Of a stretch of 64,000 bases of DNA, positions 44,864 to 54,494 are shown piece by piece. The position numbers were made by a program, and so were the translations under genes. This DNA is from Stenotrophomonas rhizophila (GTDB taxonomy: Bacteria; Pseudomonadota; Gammaproteobacteria; Xanthomonadales; Xanthomonadaceae): assembly GCF_020857975.1 (NCBI RefSeq), contig NZ_JACWUO010000021.1, forward strand, positions 1 to 64,000. The letters run 5' to 3'. The first letter of the stretch is position 1. Every line of letters begins with the position of its first letter. The notes under the pieces are model-generated. The model saw only the letters and a list, made by a program, of their open reading frames with translations, was not told where the DNA came from and ran no database searches.

Positions 44864-47800
44864 TCAGGCATGCCCGCCCACCGACGGGGTCTGTTGTTCC
44901 TGCCGCTCCAGCTCGCGCGCCACCGTTTCAGGCGACTGCGTGTACGGGGCCAGCAGCGCATAGAACGCCGGCACCACGAACAGCGACAGGAAGGTGGACA
45001 CCGCGACGCCGAAGATCACCACGATGCCGATCGTGCCGCGGCTGGCCGAGCCGGGGCCGCCGGCGACCACCAGCGGCACCGCACCGACCACCGTGGCGAT
45101 CGAGGTCATCAGGATCGGGCGCAGCCGCACCATCGCCGATTCGACGATGGCCTGGTGCACAGTGCGGCCCTCATCGCGCAGCTGGTTGGCGAATTCCACG
45201 ATCAGGATGCCGTTCTTGGCCGCCAGGCCGACCAGCATCACGATCCCGATCTGGCTGAACAGATTGATGCTGCCGCCGCTGACATACAGCCCCAGCAGCG
45301 CGCCGAGCACGCCCAGCGGCACGGTCAGCATGATCACCAGCGGGTGGATGAAGCTCTCGAACTGCGCGGCCAGCACCAGAAACACCACCAGCAGCGCCAT
45401 CGCGAAGGTCAGCAGCACCGCGCCGCCGGCGTTCTGGTATTCGCGCGACTCGCCCTTCCAGTCGAGCTGGGCGTGCTGGGGCAGCTCTTCGCGGGCGGTC
45501 TGCTGCGCCCAGGCGATCGCCTCGCCGAGCGGATAGCCCGGGGCCAGGCCGGCGCTGATGGTGATCGAACGCAGCCGGTTGAAGCGGTTCAGCGAACCGG
45601 CTTCGGCCACTTCGCTGAGGGTGACCAGGTTGGACAACGGCACCAGTTCACCGCTGCTGGCGCGCACCCGGATCGCGGCCAGGTCGGCTGGCGAGGCGCG
45701 GCCGTCGCGCCCGGCCTGGACCAGCACGTCGTATTCCTCGCCGTTGTCGACGAAGGTGGTGACCCGGCGCGAGCCCATCATGGTTTCCAGCGCGCTGCCG
45801 ATCGCGGTGACCGACACGCCCAGGTCGGCCGCGCGCTGGCGGTCGATGTTGACCCGCATCTGCGGCCGGGTTTCCTTGTAGTCCGAATCGGCGCCGACCA
45901 GGCCGGGGTTGTCGGCCATGCGTTGCAGCAGGCGGTCGCGCCACTGCGCGATCTCGGCGTACTCCGGGCCGCCCAGCACGATCTGGAACGGCTGGCCCTG
46001 GCTGCGCACCAGGCCGCCACCGACCTGGGTGCGCACGCGCACGCCGCGCAGATCGTTCAAATGCGTCTGCAGCTCGGCGGCCACCTCCGGGGTGCCGATC
46101 GCGCGCTGCCGCCACGGCTGCAGGAACACGCTGATGCGACCGGTATGCATTTCCTCGCTGGCACCGAAGCCCCCGGGCACGCGCGGGTTGGCGCGCACGA
46201 TCGGCTTGTCGTCGCCGACGAAACCGGCCACCACCTTCTCCACCTGCTGCACCTGGGCCACGGTGTAGTCGTAGCCGGCGCCCTCGGGGCCATCGATCAT
46301 GATCTGGAACGAGCCGCGGTCTTCGGCCGGCGCCAGTTCGGAGGGCAGCACCATGAGCAGCAGGCCGCTGGCCAGCAACGACAGCACCATCACCACCACG
46401 TAGATCCAGGTGCGCCCCACGTGCGCATCGAGCACGCGCCCGTAGGCGGCCGAAACCCGGTCCAGGTTGCGGTTGATCACCCCGTGCAGGCCGCGCGGCG
46501 CTTTGCCGGTATGCGGCTTGAGCAGCTTGGAGGCCATCATCGGGGTCAGCGTCAGCGACACGAACGCCGACAACGCCACCGCCGCGGCCAGGGCGACGGC
46601 CAGTTCGCGGAACAGGCGCCCGGTATTGCCTTCCAGGAAGCCGACCGGCAGGAACACCGCCACCAGCACCGCCGTGGTGGCGATCACCGCAAAGGCGACC
46701 TGCGCGCTGCCGCGCTTGGAGGCCACCAGCGGCGGCTCGCCCAGGTCGATGCGGCGCTGCACGTTCTCCACCACCACGATCGCATCATCGACCACCAGCC
46801 CGATGCACAGCACCAACGCCAGCAACGTCAGCAGGTTGATCGAGAAGCCGAACGCATACAGTGCGATGAACGCGGCGACCAGGCACACCGGCACGGTCAC
46901 CGCCGGAATCAAGGCGGCGCGGAAACTGCCCAGGAACAGCCAGATCACCACCAGCACCAGCAGCATGGCTTCCACCAGCGTGGCGTACACGCGGTCCACG
47001 GCCGCCTCGATGAAGGTGGTGTTGTCGAAGGCCACGAAGATGTGGGTGCCTTCGGGCAGGGTCAGCCCGACCCGCTCGGCTTCGGCGCGCGCGGTGCGGG
47101 CCACGTCCAGCGAGTTGGCCGTGGAAGTCTTGACGATGCCCAGGCCGATGCCCGGCTCGCCATTGCTGCGGTAATAGGCGCGGCGCTCGGAGGAGGCCAG
47201 CTCGATCTTGGCCACATCGCCCATGCGGACCACGTAGCCATCGGCGCCCTTGCCCAGCGGAATGGTGGCGAAGTCCTCGGGCTTGACGTAGTTGCGCTCC
47301 ACCCGCAGGGTGAAATCGCGGTCGGTCGATTCGATCCGGCCGGCCGGCAGTTCGACGTTTTCGTTGCGCAGCGCGGTTTCCACGTCGCCCACGGTGAAGC
47401 CGCGCGCGGCCAACTGGTCGCGGTCCAGCCAGATCCGCATGGCGTAACGCTGGCGGCCGCCGATGCGTACCTGGGCTACCCCGTCCAGGCTGGAGAAACG
47501 GTCGACCACGTAGCGGTCGGCGTAGTCGCTCAACTCCAGCGTGTCCATGCTGGAGGAGGTCATGTTGAACCAGATGATCGGGTCGGCGTCGCTTTCGACC
47601 TTGGCGATCTCCGGCGGGCGCGCCTCTTCGGGCATGCGGTCGGCGACCCGGCTGACCGCATCGCGCACGTCGTTGGCCGCCGCTTCGATATCGCGGTTGG
47701 AATTGAACTCGATGCTGACCTGGGCGCGGCCGTTGGAGCTGCGCGCGTTGATGGTGTCGATGCCTTCGATGCCGGCCAGCGCGTCTTCCAGCACCTGGGT

Positions 47801-47989
47801 GATGCGGCTTTCGATCACCGCGGCCGAGGCGCCGGTGTAGTCCACCGACACCGAGACGATCGGCGGGTCGATGGCCGGCAGCTCGCGCAGGGTCAGCCGG
47901 GTGAACGACATGATGCCCAGCACCACCAGCAGCAGGCTCATCACCACGGCAAACACCGGGCGCTGGATGGAGACGTCGGAGAGTTTCAT
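44864..47989 (-). CDS. RND efflux transporter (HAE1 family)
   Basis: Proton-driven inner-membrane efflux pump of 1041 aa, AcrB-like in length and layout: 12 helices and two large periplasmic loops. The proton-relay Asp pair (GLVVDDAIVVVENVQRR) and Lys (GLAAKNGILIVEF) are present. Its ATG overlaps the stop of the membrane-fusion gene (ATGA). No outer-membrane channel gene accompanies the pair, so a shared TolC must serve. Several Sme-type RND pumps are known in Stenotrophomonas; I cannot assign this one. Substrates may be drugs, dyes or solvents. Confidence 0.93.
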   Translation of the reverse strand: MKLSDVSIQRPVFAVVMSLLLVVLGIMSFTRLTLRELPAIDPPIVSVSVDYTGASAAVIESRITQVLEDALAGIEGIDTINARSSNGRAQVSIEFNSNRDIEAAANDVRDAVSRVADRMPEEARPPEIAKVESDADPIIWFNMTSSSMDTLELSDYADRYVVDRFSSLDGVAQVRIGGRQRYAMRIWLDRDQLAARGFTVGDVETALRNENVELPAGRIESTDRDFTLRVERNYVKPEDFATIPLGKGADGYVVRMGDVAKIELASSERRAYYRSNGEPGIGLGIVKTSTANSLDVARTARAEAERVGLTLPEGTHIFVAFDNTTFIEAAVDRVYATLVEAMLLVLVVIWLFLGSFRAALIPAVTVPVCLVAAFIALYAFGFSINLLTLLALVLCIGLVVDDAIVVVENVQRRIDLGEPPLVASKRGSAQVAFAVIATTAVLVAVFLPVGFLEGNTGRLFRELAVALAAAVALSAFVSLTLTPMMASKLLKPHTGKAPRGLHGVINRNLDRVSAAYGRVLDAHVGRTWIYVVVMVLSLLASGLLLMVLPSELAPAEDRGSFQIMIDGPEGAGYDYTVAQVQQVEKVVAGFVGDDKPIVRANPRVPGGFGASEEMHTGRISVFLQPWRQRAIGTPEVAAELQTHLNDLRGVRVRTQVGGGLVRSQGQPFQIVLGGPEYAEIAQWRDRLLQRMADNPGLVGADSDYKETRPQMRVNIDRQRAADLGVSVTAIGSALETMMGSRRVTTFVDNGEEYDVLVQAGRDGRASPADLAAIRVRASSGELVPLSNLVTLSEVAEAGSLNRFNRLRSITISAGLAPGYPLGEAIAWAQQTAREELPQHAQLDWKGESREYQNAGGAVLLTFAMALLVVFLVLAAQFESFIHPLVIMLTVPLGVLGALLGLYVSGGSINLFSQIGIVMLVGLAAKNGILIVEFANQLRDEGRTVHQAIVESAMVRLRPILMTSIATVVGAVPLVVAGGPGSASRGTIGIVVIFGVAVSTFLSLFVVPAFYALLAPYTQSPETVARELERQEQQTPSVGGHA

Positions 47990-49062
47990 CCGGCGGCGCC
48001 GCTGGACTTGGTTGCCGCCACGGCGGGATCGGGACGGTCATCCACCTTCAGGCCCGGGCGCAGCTTGCCGGTACCGTCGACCACGATGCGGTCGCCGGCC
48101 TTGAGCCCGCTGCGGATTTCGACCACGCCGGCGCGGCGCGCACCGCTGCTGATGTCGATGCGTTCGACGCTGTGGTCGGCCTTGACCCGGTACACGAACG
48201 AATCGCGGCCCACCTGGACCACGGCGATTTCGGGGATGACCAGGGCCTGGCGCTCGGGGCGGAACATGCGCACATCCAGCAGCATGCCCGGGCGCAGCGC
48301 GTGGTCGGTGTTGATGAAGTCGGCGCGCACGGTCACCGCGCGCGTGCCCGGGTCGACCCGGGTATCGATGGTGGCCACCACCCCGTCGAACTGCCGGCCG
48401 GGATAGGCCACGCTGGTGGCGCTGACCTTGTCGCCCTGCGACAGCGTGGCCAGTTCGGCTTCGGGCACCTGGAAGTCGACATGCATGCGCTCGATGTCGT
48501 CGAGCGTGGCGATCGTGGTGGCCGGGGTCAGCAGCGAACCGGCGCTGACCTGGCGGATACCGAGCACGCCGGCAAACGGCGCGCGCACCCGGCGGTCGCC
48601 GATGTCCGACTGCATTTCACGTACGCGCGCGGCGGCCGCATCGCGGATCGCGCGCTGGGTATCCAGGGTGGCGCTGGCCACCAGTTGCTGGGCGGCCAGT
48701 TCGCGCTGGCGCCTGTACAGTTGGTCGGCCTCGGCGAAGGTCGCCTGGGCCTGCAGCAGGGCCGCTTCCTGGGCCTGCCCGCGCAGGGTGACCAGCGGCG
48801 TGCCGGCGGCAACCTGCTGGCCGCTTTCGAAGTGCACGGTCTCGATGATTTCGCTGACCTTGGCGGTGATGGTCACCGACTCGCGGGCCTTGGCGGTACC
48901 CAGCGCCTGCAGGGTGTCGCTCCATGCGGAGGGCTGCACCACCTGGGTGGTGACCGGCACGACCTCGGCCGGCCCACGCGCGGCCTGGTCCTTGCTGCCG
49001 CACCCGGCCAGCAGGGCCAGGGCCAGGCCAGCGGCGAAGCGCCCTGTATTGCGTCCCAACAT
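47986..49062 (-). CDS. RND periplasmic adaptor (membrane-fusion) lipoprotein
   Basis: Links the downstream RND pump to an outer-membrane channel. The 358-aa protein has a lipobox (LALALLAGC, Cys21), a lipoyl-like/barrel-sandwich part, a short coiled-coil hairpin (about 95-150) and beta-barrel domains (VRAPFAGVLGIRQVSAGS; IPEIAVVQVGRDSFVYRV). The longer frame upstream is rejected because ATG 49062 begins the lipoprotein signal. It is coupled to the pump gene by ATGA. No regulator gene adjoins the pair. Confidence 0.92.
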   Translation of the reverse strand: MLGRNTGRFAAGLALALLAGCGSKDQAARGPAEVVPVTTQVVQPSAWSDTLQALGTAKARESVTITAKVSEIIETVHFESGQQVAAGTPLVTLRGQAQEAALLQAQATFAEADQLYRRQRELAAQQLVASATLDTQRAIRDAAAARVREMQSDIGDRRVRAPFAGVLGIRQVSAGSLLTPATTIATLDDIERMHVDFQVPEAELATLSQGDKVSATSVAYPGRQFDGVVATIDTRVDPGTRAVTVRADFINTDHALRPGMLLDVRMFRPERQALVIPEIAVVQVGRDSFVYRVKADHSVERIDISSGARRAGVVEIRSGLKAGDRIVVDGTGKLRPGLKVDDRPDPAVAATKSSGAAG

Positions 49063-49271
49063 GAAAAACAATCCCGGTTGTTGCACGACCGCCGAGTGTA
49101 CGGGCCGGGGCCATCCGGGCATATGTGCCAAGCGTTTACCGGCACCGGGTGACGGCCGCAACCCCTTTCGTGCTGGGGCCGCCGGCTGTGTGTCAACGTG
49201 TATCGGCGGGTGTCGGCCGACGCCGGGCGGGCCACGGTGGCGCCGGGCCCTGCCCGGCGCCACCTGGCAGG

Positions 49272-51332
49272 TCAGTAGCGGTAATTCACCTTCATCCACG
49301 CGGTGCGGCCCGGCTCGTTGATCCGCACCGGGTCGGCCGGGAAGCCGAAATCGGCACTGCCGGCCAGATTCAGGTGTTCGCTGTAGGCGCGGTCGAACAG
49401 GTTGTCGATTCCGGCACTGAGCAGCAGCCCCTCACCGAGCCGATAGCTGGCATTGAGCGCCAGGGTGGCAAAACCTGCGCTGGGCCCCAGGTCGCGCGCC
49501 ACCACGTTGCCCTGGCCATCGGCGACGCGGTGCTGGCGGGCCACGGCGCGGCCGAGGGCGCCCAGGGTCCAGCGCTGGCCCTCCCAGCTCGCGCTGAGGC
49601 GGGCGTCCAGCGGTGGCATCTGCGGCAGCGGGCCGCCGCTGCTGCGGTTCTCGCCCCAGGCATAGGCGAGCGTGCCGCCGAGTTTCCAGTGCTGGCCCAG
49701 GCGCAGGTCGGCGCCGGCTTCGGCGCCGGCGATGCGCGCATCGACGTTGCTGGCCTGGCTCATGCTGCCCATCATGCCGCCGTCCCGGTAGGTGAACAGA
49801 ATGTAGTCCTGCAGGCGCCCGGCATAGGCCGATACCCAGGCGTTGAGGCGCTCGCTGCGGTACTGCAGGCCAAGATCGAGCTGGGTGGTTTTCTCCGGCG
49901 CGATGGCGGAAAACGCGTTGACCGTGCCGACCGGCCCCCGGTCGGGGGAGAACAGTTCCCAGTAGTCGGGCATGCGTTCGCTGTGGCCGATGCCGGCATA
50001 CCAGGTCAGCGCCGGCGCGATGTCGCGTTCCATGCGCAGGAAGCCGCTGCCGAGGTTTTCGCGGCGCCGCTGGCCGGCGCTGGGATTGGGCATGGCCATC
50101 ATGCCGGTGCTGGCGCGCTGGTCGGTGACCTCGGCGCGGTCGATACGCAGGCCGCCCACCCAGCGCCGGGCGGTGCCCTCGCCCAGGGTGATTTCGGTGA
50201 AGGCGCCCAGGTTTTCGAAGCGTGCGTCGGTCTCCCAGGGTTGCTGGCGGTAGGTGTTGCGGCCCATGCCGTTGCGGCTGCGGTGGCGGCTGTCCTGCGC
50301 GTCGACGCCGGCCACGATCGCGATGCCCTGCCAGCGCCATTCCGAGGCGATGCGGCCACCGCGGGTGCGCCGGTCCACGTTGGCGGCCATCGGCATCGGC
50401 ATGCTGCTGGCCGGGTTGGGGGTGCGCAGGGTGTAGTTGTCCATCAGGTGGTCGGCGTCGTTGTAGTAGACGTTGGCCAGCAGCTTGTCCCAGGCGCCGG
50501 GCAGGTTGTCCCTCTCGAAGCGGGCGGCGTAACTGGTGCGCTTGAACGCGGCACCATCCATGCCACGCCCGGCATAGCGGGCAATGGCATCACCGCTGCC
50601 GGCCGACAGTTCCAGCACGGTGTCGGCATCGGGGGTCCAGCCGACGGCCACGTCGCTGTTCCACTTGCGCCACTTCGATGGCACCACCTCGCCGTTGCCG
50701 TCGGTGTAGTCGTCGGCTTCGGAACGGTTGCCGTTGACCCGCACATAGCCCTGCGCTGCGCCGGCGGTGAGGTCCAGCACCTGGTCGTTGCGGTTGCGCG
50801 AGCCGACCAGGGCGCTGGCGTTGAGGTCGATGCCGGGGGCATCGAAATGCGGGGTGTCGCGTTCGAAGCGCACCGTGCCGGCCGACGCACCGGCACCCCA
50901 GCGCACGCTTTGCGGGCCCTTGATGATGGTCAGCCGGTCGAAGGTTTCCGGGGCGATATAGGACAGCGGGTTGTCCATCCGCGACGGGCAGGCGCCGATC
51001 AGGTTGCCCTCGTTGCTGACGATGTTCAGCCGCGAACCGAACATGCCACGCAGCACGGGGTCGCCGTTGGTGCCGCCGTTACGGACCGCCGAGAAGCCAG
51101 GCACGGTCTTGAGGTAGTCGGCGCCATCGCTGGCCGGCACCGGTTGGCGCGGCAGCCGCGGGTCGGTGACCCAGTGCAGCGGCGAGGACGGCGCGGTGGC
51201 GGTGACGACCAAGGTGTCCAGGGTCTGCGCGGTGTCGCGCTCGGCAGCCTGCAACGGCAATGCGGCCAGTACCAGGGACAGGGAAACAGACAGGCGCGTC
51301 GATGCGCCCGCGCTGCGGGAACGAATATTCAT
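49272..51332 (-). CDS. oprC: TonB-dependent copper receptor (OprC-like)
   Basis: Outer-membrane receptor of 686 aa with signal peptide, TonB box region (TLDTLVVTATAP), plug domain (about 55-160) and a 22-strand barrel ending in an aromatic residue (VNYRY). The plug carries CPSRM (Cys115, Met119), and a barrel loop has HLM (His295, Met297). These correspond to the CxxxM-HxM copper site of Pseudomonas OprC, with the same 180-residue separation as I recall it. A His/Met-rich DUF2946 protein gene lies 72 bp upstream, supporting copper. CCGGAG precedes the ATG. Confidence 0.92.
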   Translation of the reverse strand: MNIRSRSAGASTRLSVSLSLVLAALPLQAAERDTAQTLDTLVVTATAPSSPLHWVTDPRLPRQPVPASDGADYLKTVPGFSAVRNGGTNGDPVLRGMFGSRLNIVSNEGNLIGACPSRMDNPLSYIAPETFDRLTIIKGPQSVRWGAGASAGTVRFERDTPHFDAPGIDLNASALVGSRNRNDQVLDLTAGAAQGYVRVNGNRSEADDYTDGNGEVVPSKWRKWNSDVAVGWTPDADTVLELSAGSGDAIARYAGRGMDGAAFKRTSYAARFERDNLPGAWDKLLANVYYNDADHLMDNYTLRTPNPASSMPMPMAANVDRRTRGGRIASEWRWQGIAIVAGVDAQDSRHRSRNGMGRNTYRQQPWETDARFENLGAFTEITLGEGTARRWVGGLRIDRAEVTDQRASTGMMAMPNPSAGQRRRENLGSGFLRMERDIAPALTWYAGIGHSERMPDYWELFSPDRGPVGTVNAFSAIAPEKTTQLDLGLQYRSERLNAWVSAYAGRLQDYILFTYRDGGMMGSMSQASNVDARIAGAEAGADLRLGQHWKLGGTLAYAWGENRSSGGPLPQMPPLDARLSASWEGQRWTLGALGRAVARQHRVADGQGNVVARDLGPSAGFATLALNASYRLGEGLLLSAGIDNLFDRAYSEHLNLAGSADFGFPADPVRINEPGRTAWMKVNYRY

Positions 51333-51404
51333 GATGGAACTCCGGAAAACGCACAGGCGCGCGGCGCCATCACGGCGTCGCGCAACAGGAAGGAGATGAC
51401 GGTT

Positions 51405-51905
51405 TCAGGCGTGCAGCGGCGGGCCGCGGGCGGCGTGTGCGGGCCAGCGCAGGCTGCGTGGCGTGGCCACCGCGCGCGGCACGCGGGGTGCGATCACCGG
51501 CAGCGCCGGCAGCAGCAGGATCAATACCGCCAGCCACGGCATCAGCCGCGAGGCCATCATGCAGTACTCGCAGGCCTCGCCGTGGCCGGCGTGTTCGCTC
51601 AGCGGCGGCGTGGGTGCGGGGGTGTCATCCGGTGCGGCATCGCTGTGCATCGTGTGTGCCGGCAGCGCGTGCGCAGGCGTGCCATGCCCGGCCATGTGGT
51701 GGCCGGCATGCGGGTCGGCGGTTGGCGCCGGCGCGGGCATCGGGTGGTCCATGCCGGGCATCGCCATGCCCATCGGCATCAGCATCAGCGGCGCCTCGGC
51801 ATGCGCCTGCCGCCAGCGGCTGACCAGCGGCGCCAGCGCCATCAGCAGCGTCGCCACGAAGGCAAGCTGCAGAAAGACGGCATACGGGCGACGGCGGACG
51901 TTCAC
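51405..51905 (-). CDS. His/Met-rich DUF2946-type membrane protein
   Basis: A 166-aa protein with two hydrophobic segments (about 8-28 and 120-140) around a periplasmic loop dense in Met and His (MLMPMGMAMPGMDHPMP; HAGHHMAGHGTPAH). CEYCMMAS matches the CxxC element of the DUF2946 family, often found beside copper receptors. It probably binds copper and hands it to or from the OprC-like receptor encoded downstream. The GTG at 51905 is the best start but has a weak ribosome-binding site; a REP lies immediately upstream. Confidence 0.78.
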   Translation of the reverse strand: MNVRRRPYAVFLQLAFVATLLMALAPLVSRWRQAHAEAPLMLMPMGMAMPGMDHPMPAPAPTADPHAGHHMAGHGTPAHALPAHTMHSDAAPDDTPAPTPPLSEHAGHGEACEYCMMASRLMPWLAVLILLLPALPVIAPRVPRAVATPRSLRWPAHAARGPPLHA

Positions 51906-51914
51906 CCCGTCATG

Positions 51915-51939
51915 GTAGCGCCCGACCGTTGGTCGGGCA
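51915..51939. repeat. SMAG-type REP
   Basis: GTAGCGCCCGACCGTTGGTC then GGGC. It ends 10 bp from the start codon of the DUF2946 gene, so it would lie in the 5' leader of that transcript. Confidence 0.75.
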
Positions 51940-52089
51940 GCCCAAAGCCCTGCGACCAACCGTCGCAGCGGCCTCTGCAAAGCCCCGGCCGATTCCCTCA
52001 CCCCGTCTGGAGAAAAGCCCCCTTCTGTTGAAGGGGGCGCGCCAAAGGCGCGGGGTAGAGGAAGCATGCGCGGCCATCACCGTCGCTTC

Positions 52090-53073
52090 TCAGACGGTGA
52101 TGGTCTGCGTCAGCGATTCCCAGGTCGGCGGCAACGGCCAGTTGGCTTCCTGGTTGCCGTCGATCACCCGGCGCAGGTCGCGCGTATCGATCTGCGGCGC
52201 CAGCACGTGCACCAGTTCCAGCGCGTAGTCGCGCAGCACCCGGTCGCGCGGCAGCACCGCCCAGGCGATGCACTCGTCGATCGGGGCCGGCGCCGGCCAG
52301 GCGCGCAGGTCTTCGTCGCCGGCATTGACCGCCATTTCCGCCAGCAGGCCCACGCCCAGGCCGGTGCGTACATAGGTCTTGATCAGGTCCGCATCCAGCG
52401 CGGTCAGGGCGATGTCCGGGGTCAGCCCGGCACTGGCGAAGGCACGCTGCAACGAAGAGCTGCCGCGGGTGGAGGATTCGTAGCTGATCAGCGGATGGCC
52501 GGCCAGCGCCTGCAGGTCCGGCGCCGCGCCGGGGCGGTCCAGTGCATGGCCGCGCGGCACCAGCACCAGCCGGCGCCAGCGGTACAGCGGAATGGCGATG
52601 CCGGCACCGGGTTCGGCGCCAGCGGTGGAGATGATGGCGATGTCTGCATCGCCCTGGCTGAGCAGGTCCAGCGCATCGCTTTCGGCGGCCTGCTGCAGAT
52701 GCACGCTGACCTGCGGATAGGCCTGCTTGATCCGCGCCACCGCCGGCGGCAGCACGAACCGCGCCTGGGTATGGGTGGTGGTCAGCACCAGCTGGCCCTG
52801 GCTTTCGCGGCGCTGGTTGGCGGCATAGGTACGGATATTGTTGGCTTCGCCCAGCACCGCACGGGCACGGCCGATCACTTCCACCCCGGCCGGGGTCACC
52901 GCTTCCAGGCTGCGGCCCTTGCGCACGAACAGCAGGAAGCCCAGCTCGTCTTCCAGCTGCTTGAGCTGCTTGGACAGGCCGGGCTGGGTGGCATGAACGC
53001 GCGAGGCGGCCAGCGTGATGTTCAGCTCGGCGTCGGCGATGGCCACCAGATAACGGAGTTGGGTCAGCGTCAT
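52090..53073 (-). CDS. LysR-family regulator, CysB-like
   Basis: A 327-aa LysR-type regulator. It has the N-terminal helix-turn-helix MTLTQLRYLVAIADAELNIT and LAASRVHATQPGLSKQLKQL, then the effector domain (TTTHTQARFVLPP, the CysB/Cbl sulfate/acetylserine-binding type). Length equals CysB (324). It is divergent from cysK across 215 bp, consistent with control of cysteine synthesis. ATG 53073 starts the HTH; upstream codons are rejected. Confidence 0.9.
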   Translation of the reverse strand: MTLTQLRYLVAIADAELNITLAASRVHATQPGLSKQLKQLEDELGFLLFVRKGRSLEAVTPAGVEVIGRARAVLGEANNIRTYAANQRRESQGQLVLTTTHTQARFVLPPAVARIKQAYPQVSVHLQQAAESDALDLLSQGDADIAIISTAGAEPGAGIAIPLYRWRRLVLVPRGHALDRPGAAPDLQALAGHPLISYESSTRGSSSLQRAFASAGLTPDIALTALDADLIKTYVRTGLGVGLLAEMAVNAGDEDLRAWPAPAPIDECIAWAVLPRDRVLRDYALELVHVLAPQIDTRDLRRVIDGNQEANWPLPPTWESLTQTITV

Positions 53074-53288
53074 GGGCGTGCGGCACGGCAGGCGAAGGGA
53101 GGGCAATCCGACTGTAGGGCAATTGCCGTCACCAGCTTATAACCAAATGTTGTTTAAGAAGGTAATCAGGTCATTTCGCGCGGTCATATGCCGGCGCTAC
53201 GGTCTGATCGATCCCGGCCGGGCCGGCACCGGCCCTTCCTGCGCGCCGCCGCCCCGATGCGGCGGCCGGACCTACCTCGGAGCAACCC

Positions 53289-54248
53289 ATGGCCCTGTAC
53301 AACTCGATCCTGGACACCATCGGCAACACCCCGGTGGTGCGCCTGAACCGCCTCGCCCCGGCGCACGTCACCGTGTATGCCAAGGTCGAGTCGTTCAACC
53401 CCGGCGGCTCGGTCAAGGACCGGCTGGCGCTGGCGATCATCCTCGACGCCGAGGCCCGCGGCGTGCTCAAGCCCGGCGATACCATCGTCGAAGCGACCTC
53501 GGGCAACACCGGCGTGGCGCTGGCGATGGTGGCCGCCGCGCGCGGTTACAAGTTCGTGGCCACCATGGTGGAAACCTTCTCGATCGAGCGCCGCAAGCTG
53601 ATGCGCGCCTACGGTGCCAAGGTGATCCTGACCCCGGCCGCCGAGCGCGGCTCGGGCATGGTGCGCCGCGCGAAGGAGCTGGCCGACGAGCACGGCTGGT
53701 TCCTGGCCAGCCAGTTCGCCAACCCGGCCAATCCGGCCTACCACCGCAATACCACCGCCCCGGAGATCCTGCGCGACTTCGCCGGCAGGCGGCTGGACTA
53801 CTTCGTGACCGGCTGGGGCACCGGCGGCACCCTGACCGGGGTGGGCGAAGTGCTCAAGGTGGCGCGCCCGGACACCCGTATCGTGGCCACCGAACCCACC
53901 GGCGCGGCCCTGCTCAAGGGCGAGGAATGGAAGCCGCACAAGATCCAGGGCTGGACCCCGGACTTCGTGCCGGAGGTGCTCAACCGCAGCGTCTACGACG
54001 AACTGCTGAGCATCGACGATACCCGCGCGATCGAGACCTCGCGCCGGCTGGCCGCCGAGGAAGGCATCTTCGTCGGCATCTCGGCCGGCGCCACCGTGGC
54101 CAGTGCGCTGGACATCGCCGAGCGCGCCGCGCCGGGCAGCGTGATCCTGGCGATGCTGCCCGACACCGGCGAGCGTTACTTCTCCACGCCGTTGTTTGCC
54201 GACATCAATGACGGCTCCGACGACGACTGGCTGGCCGGTCTGCCCTGA
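53289..54248 (+). CDS. cysK: Cysteine synthase (O-acetylserine sulfhydrylase)
   Basis: PLP enzyme that makes cysteine from O-acetylserine and sulfide. The 319-aa protein has the PLP Lys in NPGGSVKDR, the substrate loop EATSGNTGVALA and the phosphate-binding GTGGTLTGVG. The family motif that usually reads MPETMSIERR is TMVETFSIERR here. GGAGC precedes the ATG. A CysB-like regulator gene is divergent. Confidence 0.95.
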   Translation: MALYNSILDTIGNTPVVRLNRLAPAHVTVYAKVESFNPGGSVKDRLALAIILDAEARGVLKPGDTIVEATSGNTGVALAMVAAARGYKFVATMVETFSIERRKLMRAYGAKVILTPAAERGSGMVRRAKELADEHGWFLASQFANPANPAYHRNTTAPEILRDFAGRRLDYFVTGWGTGGTLTGVGEVLKVARPDTRIVATEPTGAALLKGEEWKPHKIQGWTPDFVPEVLNRSVYDELLSIDDTRAIETSRRLAAEEGIFVGISAGATVASALDIAERAAPGSVILAMLPDTGERYFSTPLFADINDGSDDDWLAGLP

Positions 54249-54276
54249 TCCCCGCGTTGTCCTGCATATCCCACCG

Positions 54277-54298
54277 ACGCCCACCTCCTGGTGGGCGT
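54277..54298 (+). terminator. Terminator of cysK
   Basis: ACGCCCACC-TCCT-GGTGGGCGT, a perfect nine-bp stem with loop TCCT, then GTTCGTATT; 29 bp past the cysK stop. Confidence 0.7.
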
Positions 54299-54494
54299 GT
54301 TCGTATTCAGGTCGCGTTGCCGCCTTCATCTGCGGTGAAGGCAGCGCCCCCCATCGTATGAATGCGGGGCAGTGCACGCCGGGTCGCACTGCTTGAGACG
54401 ACGATGACGCAGCCTGGACGTCCTGCCCGGTAACGTGCAGGCGTCGAGGTGGCATCCCGTTGCATGGACCCGGTTTCAGTCAGGAGTGGTACGC

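Noticed and set aside
44870..48406. A 1178-codon plus-strand frame over the RND pump genes
   Set aside because: Antisense to the pump and adaptor genes, His/Gln/Arg-rich with no family pattern.
49125..52031. A 968-codon plus-strand frame over the copper receptor
   Set aside because: Antisense to a full TonB-dependent receptor with recognisable motifs; composition is that of a shadow frame.
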